Shown: positions 35,050-43,524 of the stretch, in pieces | Layout: every line of letters starts with the position of its first letter | How positions within the stretch are numbered: the first letter of the stretch is position 1 | Origin: Opitutia bacterium | Lineage (GTDB): Bacteria > Verrucomicrobiota > Verrucomicrobiia > Opitutales > Seribacteraceae | Assembly (NCBI GenBank): GCA_018645475.1 | Contig: JABGWU010000266.1 | Coordinates: forward strand, 1-44,161 | DNA: 44,161 nt | Direction: 5' to 3' | Notes under the pieces: model-generated | The model's database searches: none | Told to the model about the DNA's origin: nothing | The model's input: only the letters and a program-made list of their open reading frames with translations | Made by a program: the position numbers and the translations under genes

Positions 35050-36252
35050 TTAAGGACTATTGGGGTTAGATGGCATTACTCCAATCTGTCCATTTATTTC
35101 ATGAAAAACGGAACCAATATAATCAATGGAATGATGTTCTTTTACATATGTAGGACCACGGTTCGACAAATCTTTTAGTAAATCATAGTCATGAATTAAA
35201 ACCCGTAAATCACTCAATAATTTCCTTGGTTCTGTACTGAAGATAGGTGGATCATTATCGTTCAAAAGCAAGGTGTTTTTGTATAACTCAAGCAAATCCT
35301 CTCGCAAGTAACATACAACTGGAGTTCCCAAAGATAATGCCTCCAAAGTAAACATTGCATACCATCCTATAACTAATTGATCTATAACTAAATCTGCACT
35401 CTCAATTTCTTTTAAAACTACATCATTACTGACTTTTTCCAGTAACTTTAATTCAATGTTCTCGCCTTCCTCCTGAAGTTTTTTAATTGCCTCAATAACA
35501 AATTCAGTGCCTTTGATGTTTCGATGATTAGGTGCATGTAAAATACGGATTTTGTTGCCGTTTTTAGGAAACTTGAAATCCTTTTTATTTGCTCTCTCTA
35601 AATCTATTGAAAAATGAGCAATCATAAGGGTGTCCCAATGATGCATATAGTCTACCCAGTCACATCCACCGATCACATGGTTGGCGGATTTTGACCAAAG
35701 ATCTATTTGTGTTTCGATTCTATTATTTCGAAATTTGTAATTTGGATAATCCAAGGACAATGTATGCTTGTACAAAAGATTGGGGGTTCTATCCATTTTA
35801 GAAATATCGCCACCATAAGGCATAACGACCGTTTTTATGCCAGCAATACCTAGAAGAAAAGGCTCAAGCCGCCACAACAAAATGGATGATTGAAGACAAC
35901 CGCCATTGAAGTACAGATATAGGCATTTATGTCGAAAGATTGAATAAATAAAATCAATGTGCAGAACACGAATAAACAAAGTGTGCAAAAAATTAATTTT
36001 AAAAACGAATTTGGTATCGAAGTTGTCCGTAATAAAAAATAATTTACTGACAAATGTCTCTACTTCATAGCCAAATAATTGAAGTGCTTTTTTATGATAA
36101 ACATTATTAATCATTGGAATTGGACCCAATCCAATATCAAACCTTCTTGGATAAAATCTTGAAAGAAATGTAAATATTAGTAACGGGAAAAAATATAAAA
36201 TTTCAAAGATTCCTAAAACAAACTTCAAGGTACTTAACTGCAACAATTTCAC
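35050..36252 (-). CDS. Glycosyltransferase, GT-B fold (paralogue B)
   Basis: A 400-residue protein with a hydrophobic N-terminal stretch (about 7-32) that may anchor it to the membrane, then GLGPIPMINNVYHKKALQL. Its C-terminal donor domain reads LHAPNHRNIKGTEFVIEA, then IKKLQEEG and ADLVIDQLVIGWYAMFTLEALSLGTPVVCYL, closely matching paralogue A in the second block and paralogue C in the first. The start is GTG and shares bases with the TGA of the preceding epimerase gene (GTGA, 36252-36249). It transfers an unknown sugar in the polysaccharide pathway. Confidence 0.75.
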   Translation of the reverse strand: MKLLQLSTLKFVLGIFEILYFFPLLIFTFLSRFYPRRFDIGLGPIPMINNVYHKKALQLFGYEVETFVSKLFFITDNFDTKFVFKINFLHTLFIRVLHIDFIYSIFRHKCLYLYFNGGCLQSSILLWRLEPFLLGIAGIKTVVMPYGGDISKMDRTPNLLYKHTLSLDYPNYKFRNNRIETQIDLWSKSANHVIGGCDWVDYMHHWDTLMIAHFSIDLERANKKDFKFPKNGNKIRILHAPNHRNIKGTEFVIEAIKKLQEEGENIELKLLEKVSNDVVLKEIESADLVIDQLVIGWYAMFTLEALSLGTPVVCYLREDLLELYKNTLLLNDNDPPIFSTEPRKLLSDLRVLIHDYDLLKDLSNRGPTYVKEHHSIDYIGSVFHEINGQIGVMPSNPNSP

Positions 36253-37115
36253 ACTAAATCATGAATATTTTCTGATAACGAAAATATTGGCGAATGGAGA
36301 TTCTGCTTCATTAAAGAAATATCGGCTATAATATCACTTGTACCTCCCCCGGAATTTTGAAAAATTGGATCTTGTCCGGTAAACTCACCAATATATTCGG
36401 AAATTTGTCGAAGAGATAAATTCTCAGGACCAGCCAAGTTATAAATTGAAGAATTAGTTTCATTCAATAAAGCAATAACAGATTTTGCTGCATCATCTAC
36501 ATGAATAGGGTTTATACTTATACCATTTTCATTATCCAGAACTATCGGAGTATTGTTACTAATGTTATCGTATAAGCGAGGAAGAAGCATATTCCTTTTT
36601 TGTCCTGAACCGTAAATAAAAAATGGTCGAATAATAGAAGTTTGTAAAATTGCTGAGTAAGTTTGAACTAAGATTTCACCACTTATTTTACTTCCCAAAT
36701 AAAGTCCTAATTTACATTGTTCTAATATGGGAGATTTTTCATTTAAAGTGTCAATTGAGGGTGAATAAACTCCGCCCGAAGATGCGTAGATAAAATGGGA
36801 GACATTATTCTTTCTAGCATATTCCAAAAGTTGATGCGTAGACGAAACATTTACTTTAAATACATCAGTTGCTCCATCTGGAAAATCTTTATATCTATTC
36901 GATTGAGCGAGGTGTAAAACACAAGAAATATTTATTGGAAAATTGTCAAAAGCAATGTCTTTAGAAAGATCTGCGTAAACATAATTTATCGAATCTAGTT
37001 TAATAGGTGGTTCAGACTTAACAACAGCATGAACTTCCCAATTTTCTTTAACTAAATTATTACAAATGTTTCGTCCTAATAAACCATTTGCTCCGGTAAC
37101 TAATATTTTTTTCAC
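36249..37115 (-). CDS. NAD-dependent epimerase/dehydratase (extended SDR)
   Basis: A 288-residue nucleotide-sugar modifying enzyme. It has the Rossmann motif VTGANGLLGRNICNNL (5-20), HLAQSNRYKDFP, YASSGGVYSP and a YLGSK active-site motif, with an Arg-rich segment IRPFFIYGSGQKRNM later. It is shorter than GalE and lacks a clear family-specific signature, so it could be a 4-ketoreductase, epimerase or dehydratase. Start is GTG (37115). It follows the flippase by 24 bases and overlaps paralogue B by 4 bases. Confidence 0.82.
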   Translation of the reverse strand: MKKILVTGANGLLGRNICNNLVKENWEVHAVVKSEPPIKLDSINYVYADLSKDIAFDNFPINISCVLHLAQSNRYKDFPDGATDVFKVNVSSTHQLLEYARKNNVSHFIYASSGGVYSPSIDTLNEKSPILEQCKLGLYLGSKISGEILVQTYSAILQTSIIRPFFIYGSGQKRNMLLPRLYDNISNNTPIVLDNENGISINPIHVDDAAKSVIALLNETNSSIYNLAGPENLSLRQISEYIGEFTGQDPIFQNSGGGTSDIIADISLMKQNLHSPIFSLSENIHDLV

Positions 37116-37139
37116 AAATAAACAACCATTCCTATCTTA

Positions 37140-38582
37140 TCATGATAAATCGCCACGAGAATCAAATCTAAAATGATTCCGTATTACGAAAAACCCTAAT
37201 ATTCCAAAAAGTAACAACAATGTAAGTTTCATTACAAAACCCGGAAATTCTAGAATTTCCGAACAAAGTTCAATGCTACAAAATAACAGACCGAATCCAA
37301 GCAATAACAAAATAAAAATTTTCAACTTTTTAAAGAATATACCATGCAACTTTTCAGAATAATACATATAGGAAAAAGTTATAAAAATATAACAAATCAA
37401 AGTGGCTAAAGAAGCACCTGTTGCCCCATAAGCAGGTATCAAAAGGTAATTAATTGTTATGTTAAGAATTAATGAAATCCAGGCAATGCGAGAGAACAAA
37501 AAAGTCTTTTTTTCTATGGAAATCCCGATTGCAGTTATTTGTTGAGTCCCATACAACCCGACACCAAAACTTAGAAAAATTAAAGCAATTGCACTATCTC
37601 GGTATGATTCGTTCATCAAAAGGTTTATAATTTCTCCGCTAAATAGACTTATAGTCCCCGATATAAAAAGTATCACGAAAAGAAAAACTAAGAGTAAATC
37701 GGCGTAAATATTTTTATAAATATTTGGGTTATCTGTCTTTAATTTTATGGCAATAGGGCCCCATGCCATACCGAAAGCGGTACTAATAAATAATATAACA
37801 CTAGAAAACCTGTAAGCCACAGAATAATTCCCCACTTCATCTAAAGAAGTAAAAGCAGCAAGCATCCAACGATCGACTGACCCAAGTAACCAAAAAGCAA
37901 TTCCAGCAAAAATAAAAGGATAACCAAATCTTAAAGTTTCTCGCAACCAAACTTCAGAGACTTTTAAGGTAATATCCTTCTTTATTAAAAAACATGCAAA
38001 AGGAAACAATACTACCATTACAATTGCTTGAGCGAATAGGAAACCATCCAACCCCCACCCCAATACAACTACTGCAAAACAGGCAAATATCGAACCTATT
38101 ACTTTGCTTGACAATGAAATGCTAAGAAAACGAAAAGGTGCTAGATGCAACCGAGTTATATCTAAAATATAAACAAACCAAATCTTAAAAATCATTAGAA
38201 CAATTGCAGACGCAATAGCGACCCAAGTCATAGTAACAAATGGAAATGTAAAATATTTTGAGTATATAAATAATGTTAAACAGCCAATAAAAAGAATTAT
38301 TAAACCCAATACTATTTGAATTAAAAAAGCCGAAGACACTAAGGTCGGTCGATTATATGGTTTTGTATTTTCGTCCCAATAAAATCGCTGCACTGAATTA
38401 TTTAATCCACATTGAACCAACATTCCGAAAAGACCTGTAGTAGTAACAATGAGTTCTAGCAGTCCAATTGACTTCGGGGGTAATACAGCAGCTATTAGGG
38501 GAAATGTTATGAGGGCAATTATTTTAGCCCCAAAGTCCGCTCCTCCATATATTATTGAATCCTTTGCGAGGAGTTTAAGAAT
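37140..38582 (-). CDS. wzx: Wzx-type O-antigen/exopolysaccharide flippase, non-canonical start
   Basis: A polytopic MATE-like flippase that moves lipid-linked repeat units across the inner membrane. The first ATG is at 38423 (427 residues), but the same frame continues upstream through 53 more residues (KLLAKDSIIYGGADFGAK, then LPPKSIGLLELIVTTTGLFG) that are plainly the usual Wzx N-terminus: the first helix and the GLLEL loop leading to RFYWDE. No ATG, GTG or TTG occurs between the upstream in-frame stop (38609-38607) and 38423. I place the start at ATT (38582-38580), giving 480 residues, a normal Wzx length; ATA codons further upstream are alternatives, as is a frameshift from the preceding gene, whose stop (38577-38575) lies inside this extension. 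About 12-14 hydrophobic segments follow. Confidence 0.75.
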   Translation of the reverse strand: MLKLLAKDSIIYGGADFGAKIIALITFPLIAAVLPPKSIGLLELIVTTTGLFGMLVQCGLNNSVQRFYWDENTKPYNRPTLVSSAFLIQIVLGLIILFIGCLTLFIYSKYFTFPFVTMTWVAIASAIVLMIFKIWFVYILDITRLHLAPFRFLSISLSSKVIGSIFACFAVVVLGWGLDGFLFAQAIVMVVLFPFACFLIKKDITLKVSEVWLRETLRFGYPFIFAGIAFWLLGSVDRWMLAAFTSLDEVGNYSVAYRFSSVILFISTAFGMAWGPIAIKLKTDNPNIYKNIYADLLLVFLFVILFISGTISLFSGEIINLLMNESYRDSAIALIFLSFGVGLYGTQQITAIGISIEKKTFLFSRIAWISLILNITINYLLIPAYGATGASLATLICYIFITFSYMYYSEKLHGIFFKKLKIFILLLLGFGLLFCSIELCSEILEFPGFVMKLTLLLLFGILGFFVIRNHFRFDSRGDLS

Positions 38583-39885
38583 TGGATGTTTGTATCTTAT
38601 TATTTTTTAAAGGATGACAAACTTTGGGAGTTCGATTTGGATACTCGCCTAGAATTGGGTGGTACATGTTGATCAATGACTCTCGATTTCCATGTAAATA
38701 ATTAATAACTTCTTTAAACAAATACTGACCTGCTTCAAAACCGTGGTATTTTTCTACATAAACTCTACCTGCTTCACCTAAATTAACCCTTAGTTCAGGA
38801 TTCAAAATAAGCGAACGCATGTTTTGTAATAGATTTTCCGGGCAAGTAGAAACGATAGGACATTCATCTAAAAAAGACCACCGTCTTAGATGCCTGGTAT
38901 AAGAATCATCTTCTAAATTTGACAAAACTGGTAATCCACAAGCCAATCCTTCCAAACCATTTAAAGCATGCCCTGTAAAAATTATTTGCTCTACTAAAAT
39001 ATCAGTATCTTGTTGTAGAATTTTTTTGACTTCATAATTTTTTAATTTTTCCAATAAATTAAGCTCCACCTTAAGTCCCTCTTCTTGAAGCTTTTTCACC
39101 GCTTCAATTATAAATTCAGATCCCTTAAACCCTCTAAAATTTGGAGCATGGGTTATTTTAACAACACCAGAGGTTCCGTTGGCTTGACTATTCCTTTGCG
39201 AAACATGCCATTGCTTTAAGTCAATAATTAATGGAGAGGGAACGAGAACATCCCAACGTCCAAAACCATCTGGACCCATAAATCCTGGGATTACAACATC
39301 TGCTTTTGCACACCAATGATCAACGCGATTAGAAATTTGGCTCTGATTCATTGCGGCTAGTGGCAATGAGCTATTCAAGCCGTGTATCAAAGAAACTGAC
39401 CTTACATTCTTATATGAATATGAGTCACATCCAAATGGAATAATTACTATTTTCTTATTTGCTAACTTTAAAAAGAAAGACTCAAAGTTTCTTAATATCG
39501 TTCTCCATAAAAAATATCCGTTAAAGGATATAAAATAAATATTGTATTTAAATAGTGAATCAATAAAGGCGAAATAGTATTTTAAAAATAAAGGAATAAA
39601 TAAGTATTCGTCTTGAATAACCCTGTCGTACTCATTTCTTTGATTAATTAGGTAACAATAACTATCAGTGAATGTTTCCGAATTAAAACCTGCTTCTTTC
39701 ATGCAATTGGACCAATAAACATTGTTTATAATAGGAGCTTCCCCCCACACCAAACTCGGGGTTTTATTTTTTCGAACAAAAAACCTGGCAATTATTGCAC
39801 CAAAAGTAATAAGAGGTAAAAGAATTGGAAATAAAATACATTCTATAATTGAAATAATTAAATATCTAAATTTTTGCTTACTCAT
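38575..39885 (-). CDS. Glycosyltransferase, GT-B fold (paralogue C)
   Basis: A 436-residue protein with a hydrophobic N-terminal segment (about 7-32) and then WGEAPIINNVYWSNCMKE, similar to paralogue B. The donor domain has ITHAPNFRGFKGSEFIIEA, VKKLQEEG and DILVEQIIFTGHALNGLEGLACGLPVLS; the DQLVIGWY of the other two paralogues is replaced by VEQIIFTGHALNG. It is joined to the formyltransferase gene by TAATG (39885). Its own stop (TAA, 38577-38575) lies within the extended flippase frame, so the two overlap by 8 bases if that start is right. Confidence 0.78.
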   Translation of the reverse strand: MSKQKFRYLIISIIECILFPILLPLITFGAIIARFFVRKNKTPSLVWGEAPIINNVYWSNCMKEAGFNSETFTDSYCYLINQRNEYDRVIQDEYLFIPLFLKYYFAFIDSLFKYNIYFISFNGYFLWRTILRNFESFFLKLANKKIVIIPFGCDSYSYKNVRSVSLIHGLNSSLPLAAMNQSQISNRVDHWCAKADVVIPGFMGPDGFGRWDVLVPSPLIIDLKQWHVSQRNSQANGTSGVVKITHAPNFRGFKGSEFIIEAVKKLQEEGLKVELNLLEKLKNYEVKKILQQDTDILVEQIIFTGHALNGLEGLACGLPVLSNLEDDSYTRHLRRWSFLDECPIVSTCPENLLQNMRSLILNPELRVNLGEAGRVYVEKYHGFEAGQYLFKEVINYLHGNRESLINMYHPILGEYPNRTPKVCHPLKNNKIQTSNS

Positions 39886-40805
39886 TAATGAAGCCTACTT
39901 CTAGTCGATTTTATTACTTTTCTTGGATGACCCCGATAGCTCCCAGCACTTATAGAATTGATCCTTAACTTGCCCTGACCACAGGCAACTTCGACATAAT
40001 TCTCACCTAACATCGTTATTTGTCCTGGGACCGCCAAAAAAATTTCTTGGTCATCAACAATACTAGCATCCCATATAATAATTTTTTCTGCTCCGAACAG
40101 ACAGTAAGCACCGGCAAAAGGCTCACTACTTGCGTTAATAACTCTTAATATTTGGCTCGAACTCAATGCCCAATTAATCAGACCATCTTCTGGTTTCCGT
40201 GGGTAACAACGAAGAATTTTTGATACATCTCGTGATTGAGCTTCCAGAACATATTGACGGTTTTCCTTAAGTTGCATGATAGCTTCGGCAAAAAGAAGCG
40301 GAACTTTTTTATGAATCCATCGAAAAACTTCGTCAATTTTGGTTACTTCAGAAATTTTCAGATAATCCCGGGATATAATATCACCGCTATCAATTTCACC
40401 ACCGATCATTTTATGAATGCATAAACCGATTTTTTTTTCACCGTTAATAATTGCCCATGCTTGACAGGCATTCCCACGATACCTAGGTAAATCACCTCCA
40501 TGAGCGTTAAGAATACCAAATTTAAAAATATCAATTATGGATTGAGGAATAATCCCCGTATAATTCATACTTACTCCAATGTCTGGACTAATATCGATTA
40601 ACTTGTCCTTAAAGTCATTGATGTTATGACCTATTACAAATGGAACTTTCAACTCTTTTGCCAACAAAGAAAAATCAGATGAAGTTCTAGAATACTCAGG
40701 GGCTTCCTTTGCTGTAATTATACAAACAATAGAATGACCATGCCCAATCAAAGTTCGTGCTGAATCGTATAAAGTTTCTGTCCTTCCTATTAAGGCGATT
40801 CTCAT
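39885..40805 (-). CDS. Formyltransferase-fold protein, probable sugar N-formyltransferase
   Basis: A 306-residue protein with the formyltransferase N-terminal fold. The catalytic trio is visible: Asn and His in LNAHGGDLPRYRGNA and Asp in MIGGEIDSGDII, like Fmt and the sugar N-formyltransferases that use 10-formyl-tetrahydrofolate. The C-terminal part differs from Fmt. A true Fmt is encoded at 23497-24483, so this one is not the initiator-tRNA enzyme. Its place between a deacetylase-like gene and a glycosyltransferase suggests formylation of an amino sugar. It is linked on both sides by TAATG overlaps (40805 and 39885). Confidence 0.82.
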   Translation of the reverse strand: MRIALIGRTETLYDSARTLIGHGHSIVCIITAKEAPEYSRTSSDFSLLAKELKVPFVIGHNINDFKDKLIDISPDIGVSMNYTGIIPQSIIDIFKFGILNAHGGDLPRYRGNACQAWAIINGEKKIGLCIHKMIGGEIDSGDIISRDYLKISEVTKIDEVFRWIHKKVPLLFAEAIMQLKENRQYVLEAQSRDVSKILRCYPRKPEDGLINWALSSSQILRVINASSEPFAGAYCLFGAEKIIIWDASIVDDQEIFLAVPGQITMLGENYVEVACGQGKLRINSISAGSYRGHPRKVIKSTRSRLH

Positions 40806-41572
40806 TAAATGTTATCGACCAATACATCACTAGATTGAGTCTTTATAATATCTAGTAATTTAATTAATAAAGTTCTAGTACCAATACCACCAAACCTCTT
40901 TGCTATAAGTTTTTCTGGATTTTGATGAAGCGGCCGACTTGATTCATAGCGGGTAACATTTTCGGTGTTTAGGAATACATGAATTGGATGAAAGTTAAAA
41001 ACACAATAAGACCCAGAAAGTTCATTTTGACTGGGAAAGGGAAGATTCATTTTCAGAGCAACATTATCTTGCCAACAATGGGGGGCCATTACAATGTCAT
41101 CCCATATAGAAAATGGTTGCAGTTTTATTCCGGAACTATGAGGGATAAAGCAATTTGAAATGTGTGTTAAACCTTTTTCATGAAAAACATCGACCAGTCG
41201 CTCGCTATGAAAAAGGCTATGGGAACGAACTGACTTTGCCTCCGGTACTATACCAAGTAATTCACCTACAATATTTTCCATCTCATGAATACCTGTAAAG
41301 GGGGTTTCTTGAATGGAATTAAAATTCGGATGAATCCCTAGCTCGGCATCTTTTAAATTCCGAAGTTCATCTAAAATTGAACTTTCATGGGTAATAAACC
41401 ATGTACTAGAAACACCTGATTCTTTAATTAATTCTAATGTGTCCAATATTACTTCATCATGAGCCCAATCGAGGTCAAAAGTGATAAAAATTTTTTGAGA
41501 CCAAGTCTTAGGTTTTTTAGGCTCGATACAACAAATTCTTGAAGATGAAAACATTAATTCAAAATCCCCCAT
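40805..41572 (-). CDS. NodB-fold polysaccharide deacetylase-like protein
   Basis: A 255-residue protein resembling the carbohydrate esterase 4 / WbmS-type deacetylases. It opens the fold with FITFDLDWAHDEVILDTL (Asp in place of the TFDDG motif 1), LGIHPNFN in the position of motif 2 and RSHSLFHS after it, then VFNFHPIHVFLN near the end. The classical HxxxH of motif 2 appears as HPN, so metal binding may differ from NodB. It would remove an acetyl from an amino sugar, feeding the formyltransferase next to it. The ATG directly abuts the asnB stop. Confidence 0.7.
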   Translation of the reverse strand: MGDFELMFSSSRICCIEPKKPKTWSQKIFITFDLDWAHDEVILDTLELIKESGVSSTWFITHESSILDELRNLKDAELGIHPNFNSIQETPFTGIHEMENIVGELLGIVPEAKSVRSHSLFHSERLVDVFHEKGLTHISNCFIPHSSGIKLQPFSIWDDIVMAPHCWQDNVALKMNLPFPSQNELSGSYCVFNFHPIHVFLNTENVTRYESSRPLHQNPEKLIAKRFGGIGTRTLLIKLLDIIKTQSSDVLVDNI

Positions 41573-43453
41573 TCACATGTCAAATTCATGTAAAAAAGAT
41601 TCTACATTCAAAAGCGACCAAATTAATAAACGTCTATTTCTCGTCCCAGATAAATGTTCATTAATTAAATTTTGAACTGTGGTTCGATCTAGTAATTCAT
41701 AAATTCGAGCATCATTAGAAAGTAAAGAATTTCTAACAAAATCTATACTCTCACCTTTAAACCATGAGGCGTCAGGTGAAGAAAAACCCTGTTTTGCTGC
41801 CTTGCTAACACATTTAGGAATATAATTAGACATTGCGTCCCTAAGAATTTGCTTACCGTCATTAGTCTTGGAAAAATATTTACTAGATTTCCTCCCAACT
41901 TCATTTTCATTTAATCGAACCACCTCTCCCAAATTATTTAACTTCAAATTTACTGGGCAACTCATTGCAAAATCTACCAGATCGTTATCCAAAAAAGGTA
42001 CTCTACTTTCTAAGCTATGTGCCATGCTTAATTTATCTTCTACTACAAGAAGCCCATGAAGGAATGTCTTACTTTCAAAATACAAAGAATGATTGATAAA
42101 GTCCTCAGGTGTATTTAATTCATTTTCGTGTGTAGAAAAAACATCTTTAAAAATATCCCTAGTCCATACATCTTTTACATCAGTCCAAATTGGTGCGAAA
42201 ACATTAGAAATAACACTGTTTGGAATTAGCCTTTGCCAATAAAGATAGTATTCGTCGATGTATTCATCGAAATTCTGGGATGTAGCACCTCGATAATATC
42301 GCCATGGATAACCACCGAATAATTCATCTCCGCCCGCACCAGAAAGAACAACTTTTACAAACTTACTCGCAAGTTTAGAAGCGTAGAAATTTGGATAACT
42401 TTGCCCAACTCGTGGTTCCTCTAAGTGCCAAGCCAATTTGGGTAAACATCTTTCCATATCACCTGCCTTAAGAACCATTTCGTAATGCTCAGTCTTAAAT
42501 TCAGCAGACATTGCCTCAGCTGCTTGCCTCTCATCGAAAACTAGTTCAATTCCAGAAGCGGAACTTAAATCGAAACCAACCGTAAAACTTTTTAAATCCT
42601 TGAATCGTTGACCAGCAATAGCAGTTATCGAACCTGAATCCATACCTCCACTAAGATAACTTCCCAACTCAACATCGCTTACAAGTTGACTGTTTACAGA
42701 ATTACGAAACAGGCGATCTAATTCTTCTACATACTCCATATGTGAAGCTGGTTTACCAGGTTCGCAAAAACTAAAATCCCAATATTGTCTACGTTCAAAC
42801 TTTGGAGTTTTCATTTTCATATCAATCTTACCGTAGTGCCCAGGAGGTAAAAGAGTTATGCCATCAATCAAAGTTTGATCAGTAAAGATATTTTGAAAAG
42901 TAAAATATTCGAGTAACGCTTTTCGGTTAATCGATCTATCAAAACTAGATTGACTAAGAATTGCCTTCTGCTCTGATCCGAAAAAAAACGAAGTTCCCGA
43001 AGTGGCATAATACAGAGGCTTTATTCCGTACCGGTCGCGAGCAAGTAAAAGAGACTTTTCTTTCCTATCCCAAAAAGACAATGCAAACATACCATTAAAC
43101 TTCAGAATGGCTTCTTCCCTCCATTCAATCAAAGAATATAAAACTACCTCAGTATCAGAGTTAGACCGAAATAAATATCCTTTTGACTCAAGTTCTATTC
43201 TTAATTTTTTGAAGTTATAAATTTCTCCATTATACGAAAGTATATACCTGGAGTCAGTTGATACCATTGGTTGACTAGCTTCTTGAGACAAATCAATAAT
43301 TGCCAACCTACGGTGTCCTAAACCAATTTCACCTTCTATCCAATGACCTTGACCATCAGGTCCACGATGTGCAATTGCATCAGTCATTCTCTCCAAACAC
43401 TTATTAGAAACTGGAGTATTATCTAAATTAAGCTGCCCCGCGATTCCACACAT
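41573..43453 (-). CDS. asnB: Asparagine synthetase (glutamine-hydrolysing) family amidotransferase
   Basis: A 626-residue AsnB-type protein. The N-terminal Ntn glutaminase has Cys2 (MCGIAGQL), AHRGPDGQG, the LGHRRLAIIDL segment and SYNGEIYN; the C-terminal synthetase has the PP-loop LSGGMDSGS (about 268-276), GAGGDELFGGYPW and the ending EHLSGTRNRRLLIWSLLNVESF. It uses glutamine and ATP to amidate a carboxylate. In polysaccharide loci such genes amidate uronic acids as well as making asparagine; position in this operon favours the former, which is inference. It is preceded by a 71-base gap with an inverted repeat. Confidence 0.88.
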   Translation of the reverse strand: MCGIAGQLNLDNTPVSNKCLERMTDAIAHRGPDGQGHWIEGEIGLGHRRLAIIDLSQEASQPMVSTDSRYILSYNGEIYNFKKLRIELESKGYLFRSNSDTEVVLYSLIEWREEAILKFNGMFALSFWDRKEKSLLLARDRYGIKPLYYATSGTSFFFGSEQKAILSQSSFDRSINRKALLEYFTFQNIFTDQTLIDGITLLPPGHYGKIDMKMKTPKFERRQYWDFSFCEPGKPASHMEYVEELDRLFRNSVNSQLVSDVELGSYLSGGMDSGSITAIAGQRFKDLKSFTVGFDLSSASGIELVFDERQAAEAMSAEFKTEHYEMVLKAGDMERCLPKLAWHLEEPRVGQSYPNFYASKLASKFVKVVLSGAGGDELFGGYPWRYYRGATSQNFDEYIDEYYLYWQRLIPNSVISNVFAPIWTDVKDVWTRDIFKDVFSTHENELNTPEDFINHSLYFESKTFLHGLLVVEDKLSMAHSLESRVPFLDNDLVDFAMSCPVNLKLNNLGEVVRLNENEVGRKSSKYFSKTNDGKQILRDAMSNYIPKCVSKAAKQGFSSPDASWFKGESIDFVRNSLLSNDARIYELLDRTTVQNLINEHLSGTRNRRLLIWSLLNVESFLHEFDM

Positions 43454-43490
43454 TAGTTAATAAAAAATTTAAAAGTGATATACATAACAT

Positions 43491-43515
43491 CCCATAACAT
43501 TAATTATGTTGTGGG
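43491..43515 (+). repeat. Inverted repeat between the NDP-sugar epimerase and asnB
   Basis: CCCATAACAT (43491-43500) and ATGTTGTGGG (43506-43515) with a 5-base loop TAATT. On the + strand the stem is complete with one T-G pair; on the - strand, the transcribed strand, one A-C mismatch results. No T-run follows on either strand, so it is not a typical terminator. An operator or processing site is possible. Confidence 0.6.
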
Positions 43516-43524
43516 TGGAAATTC

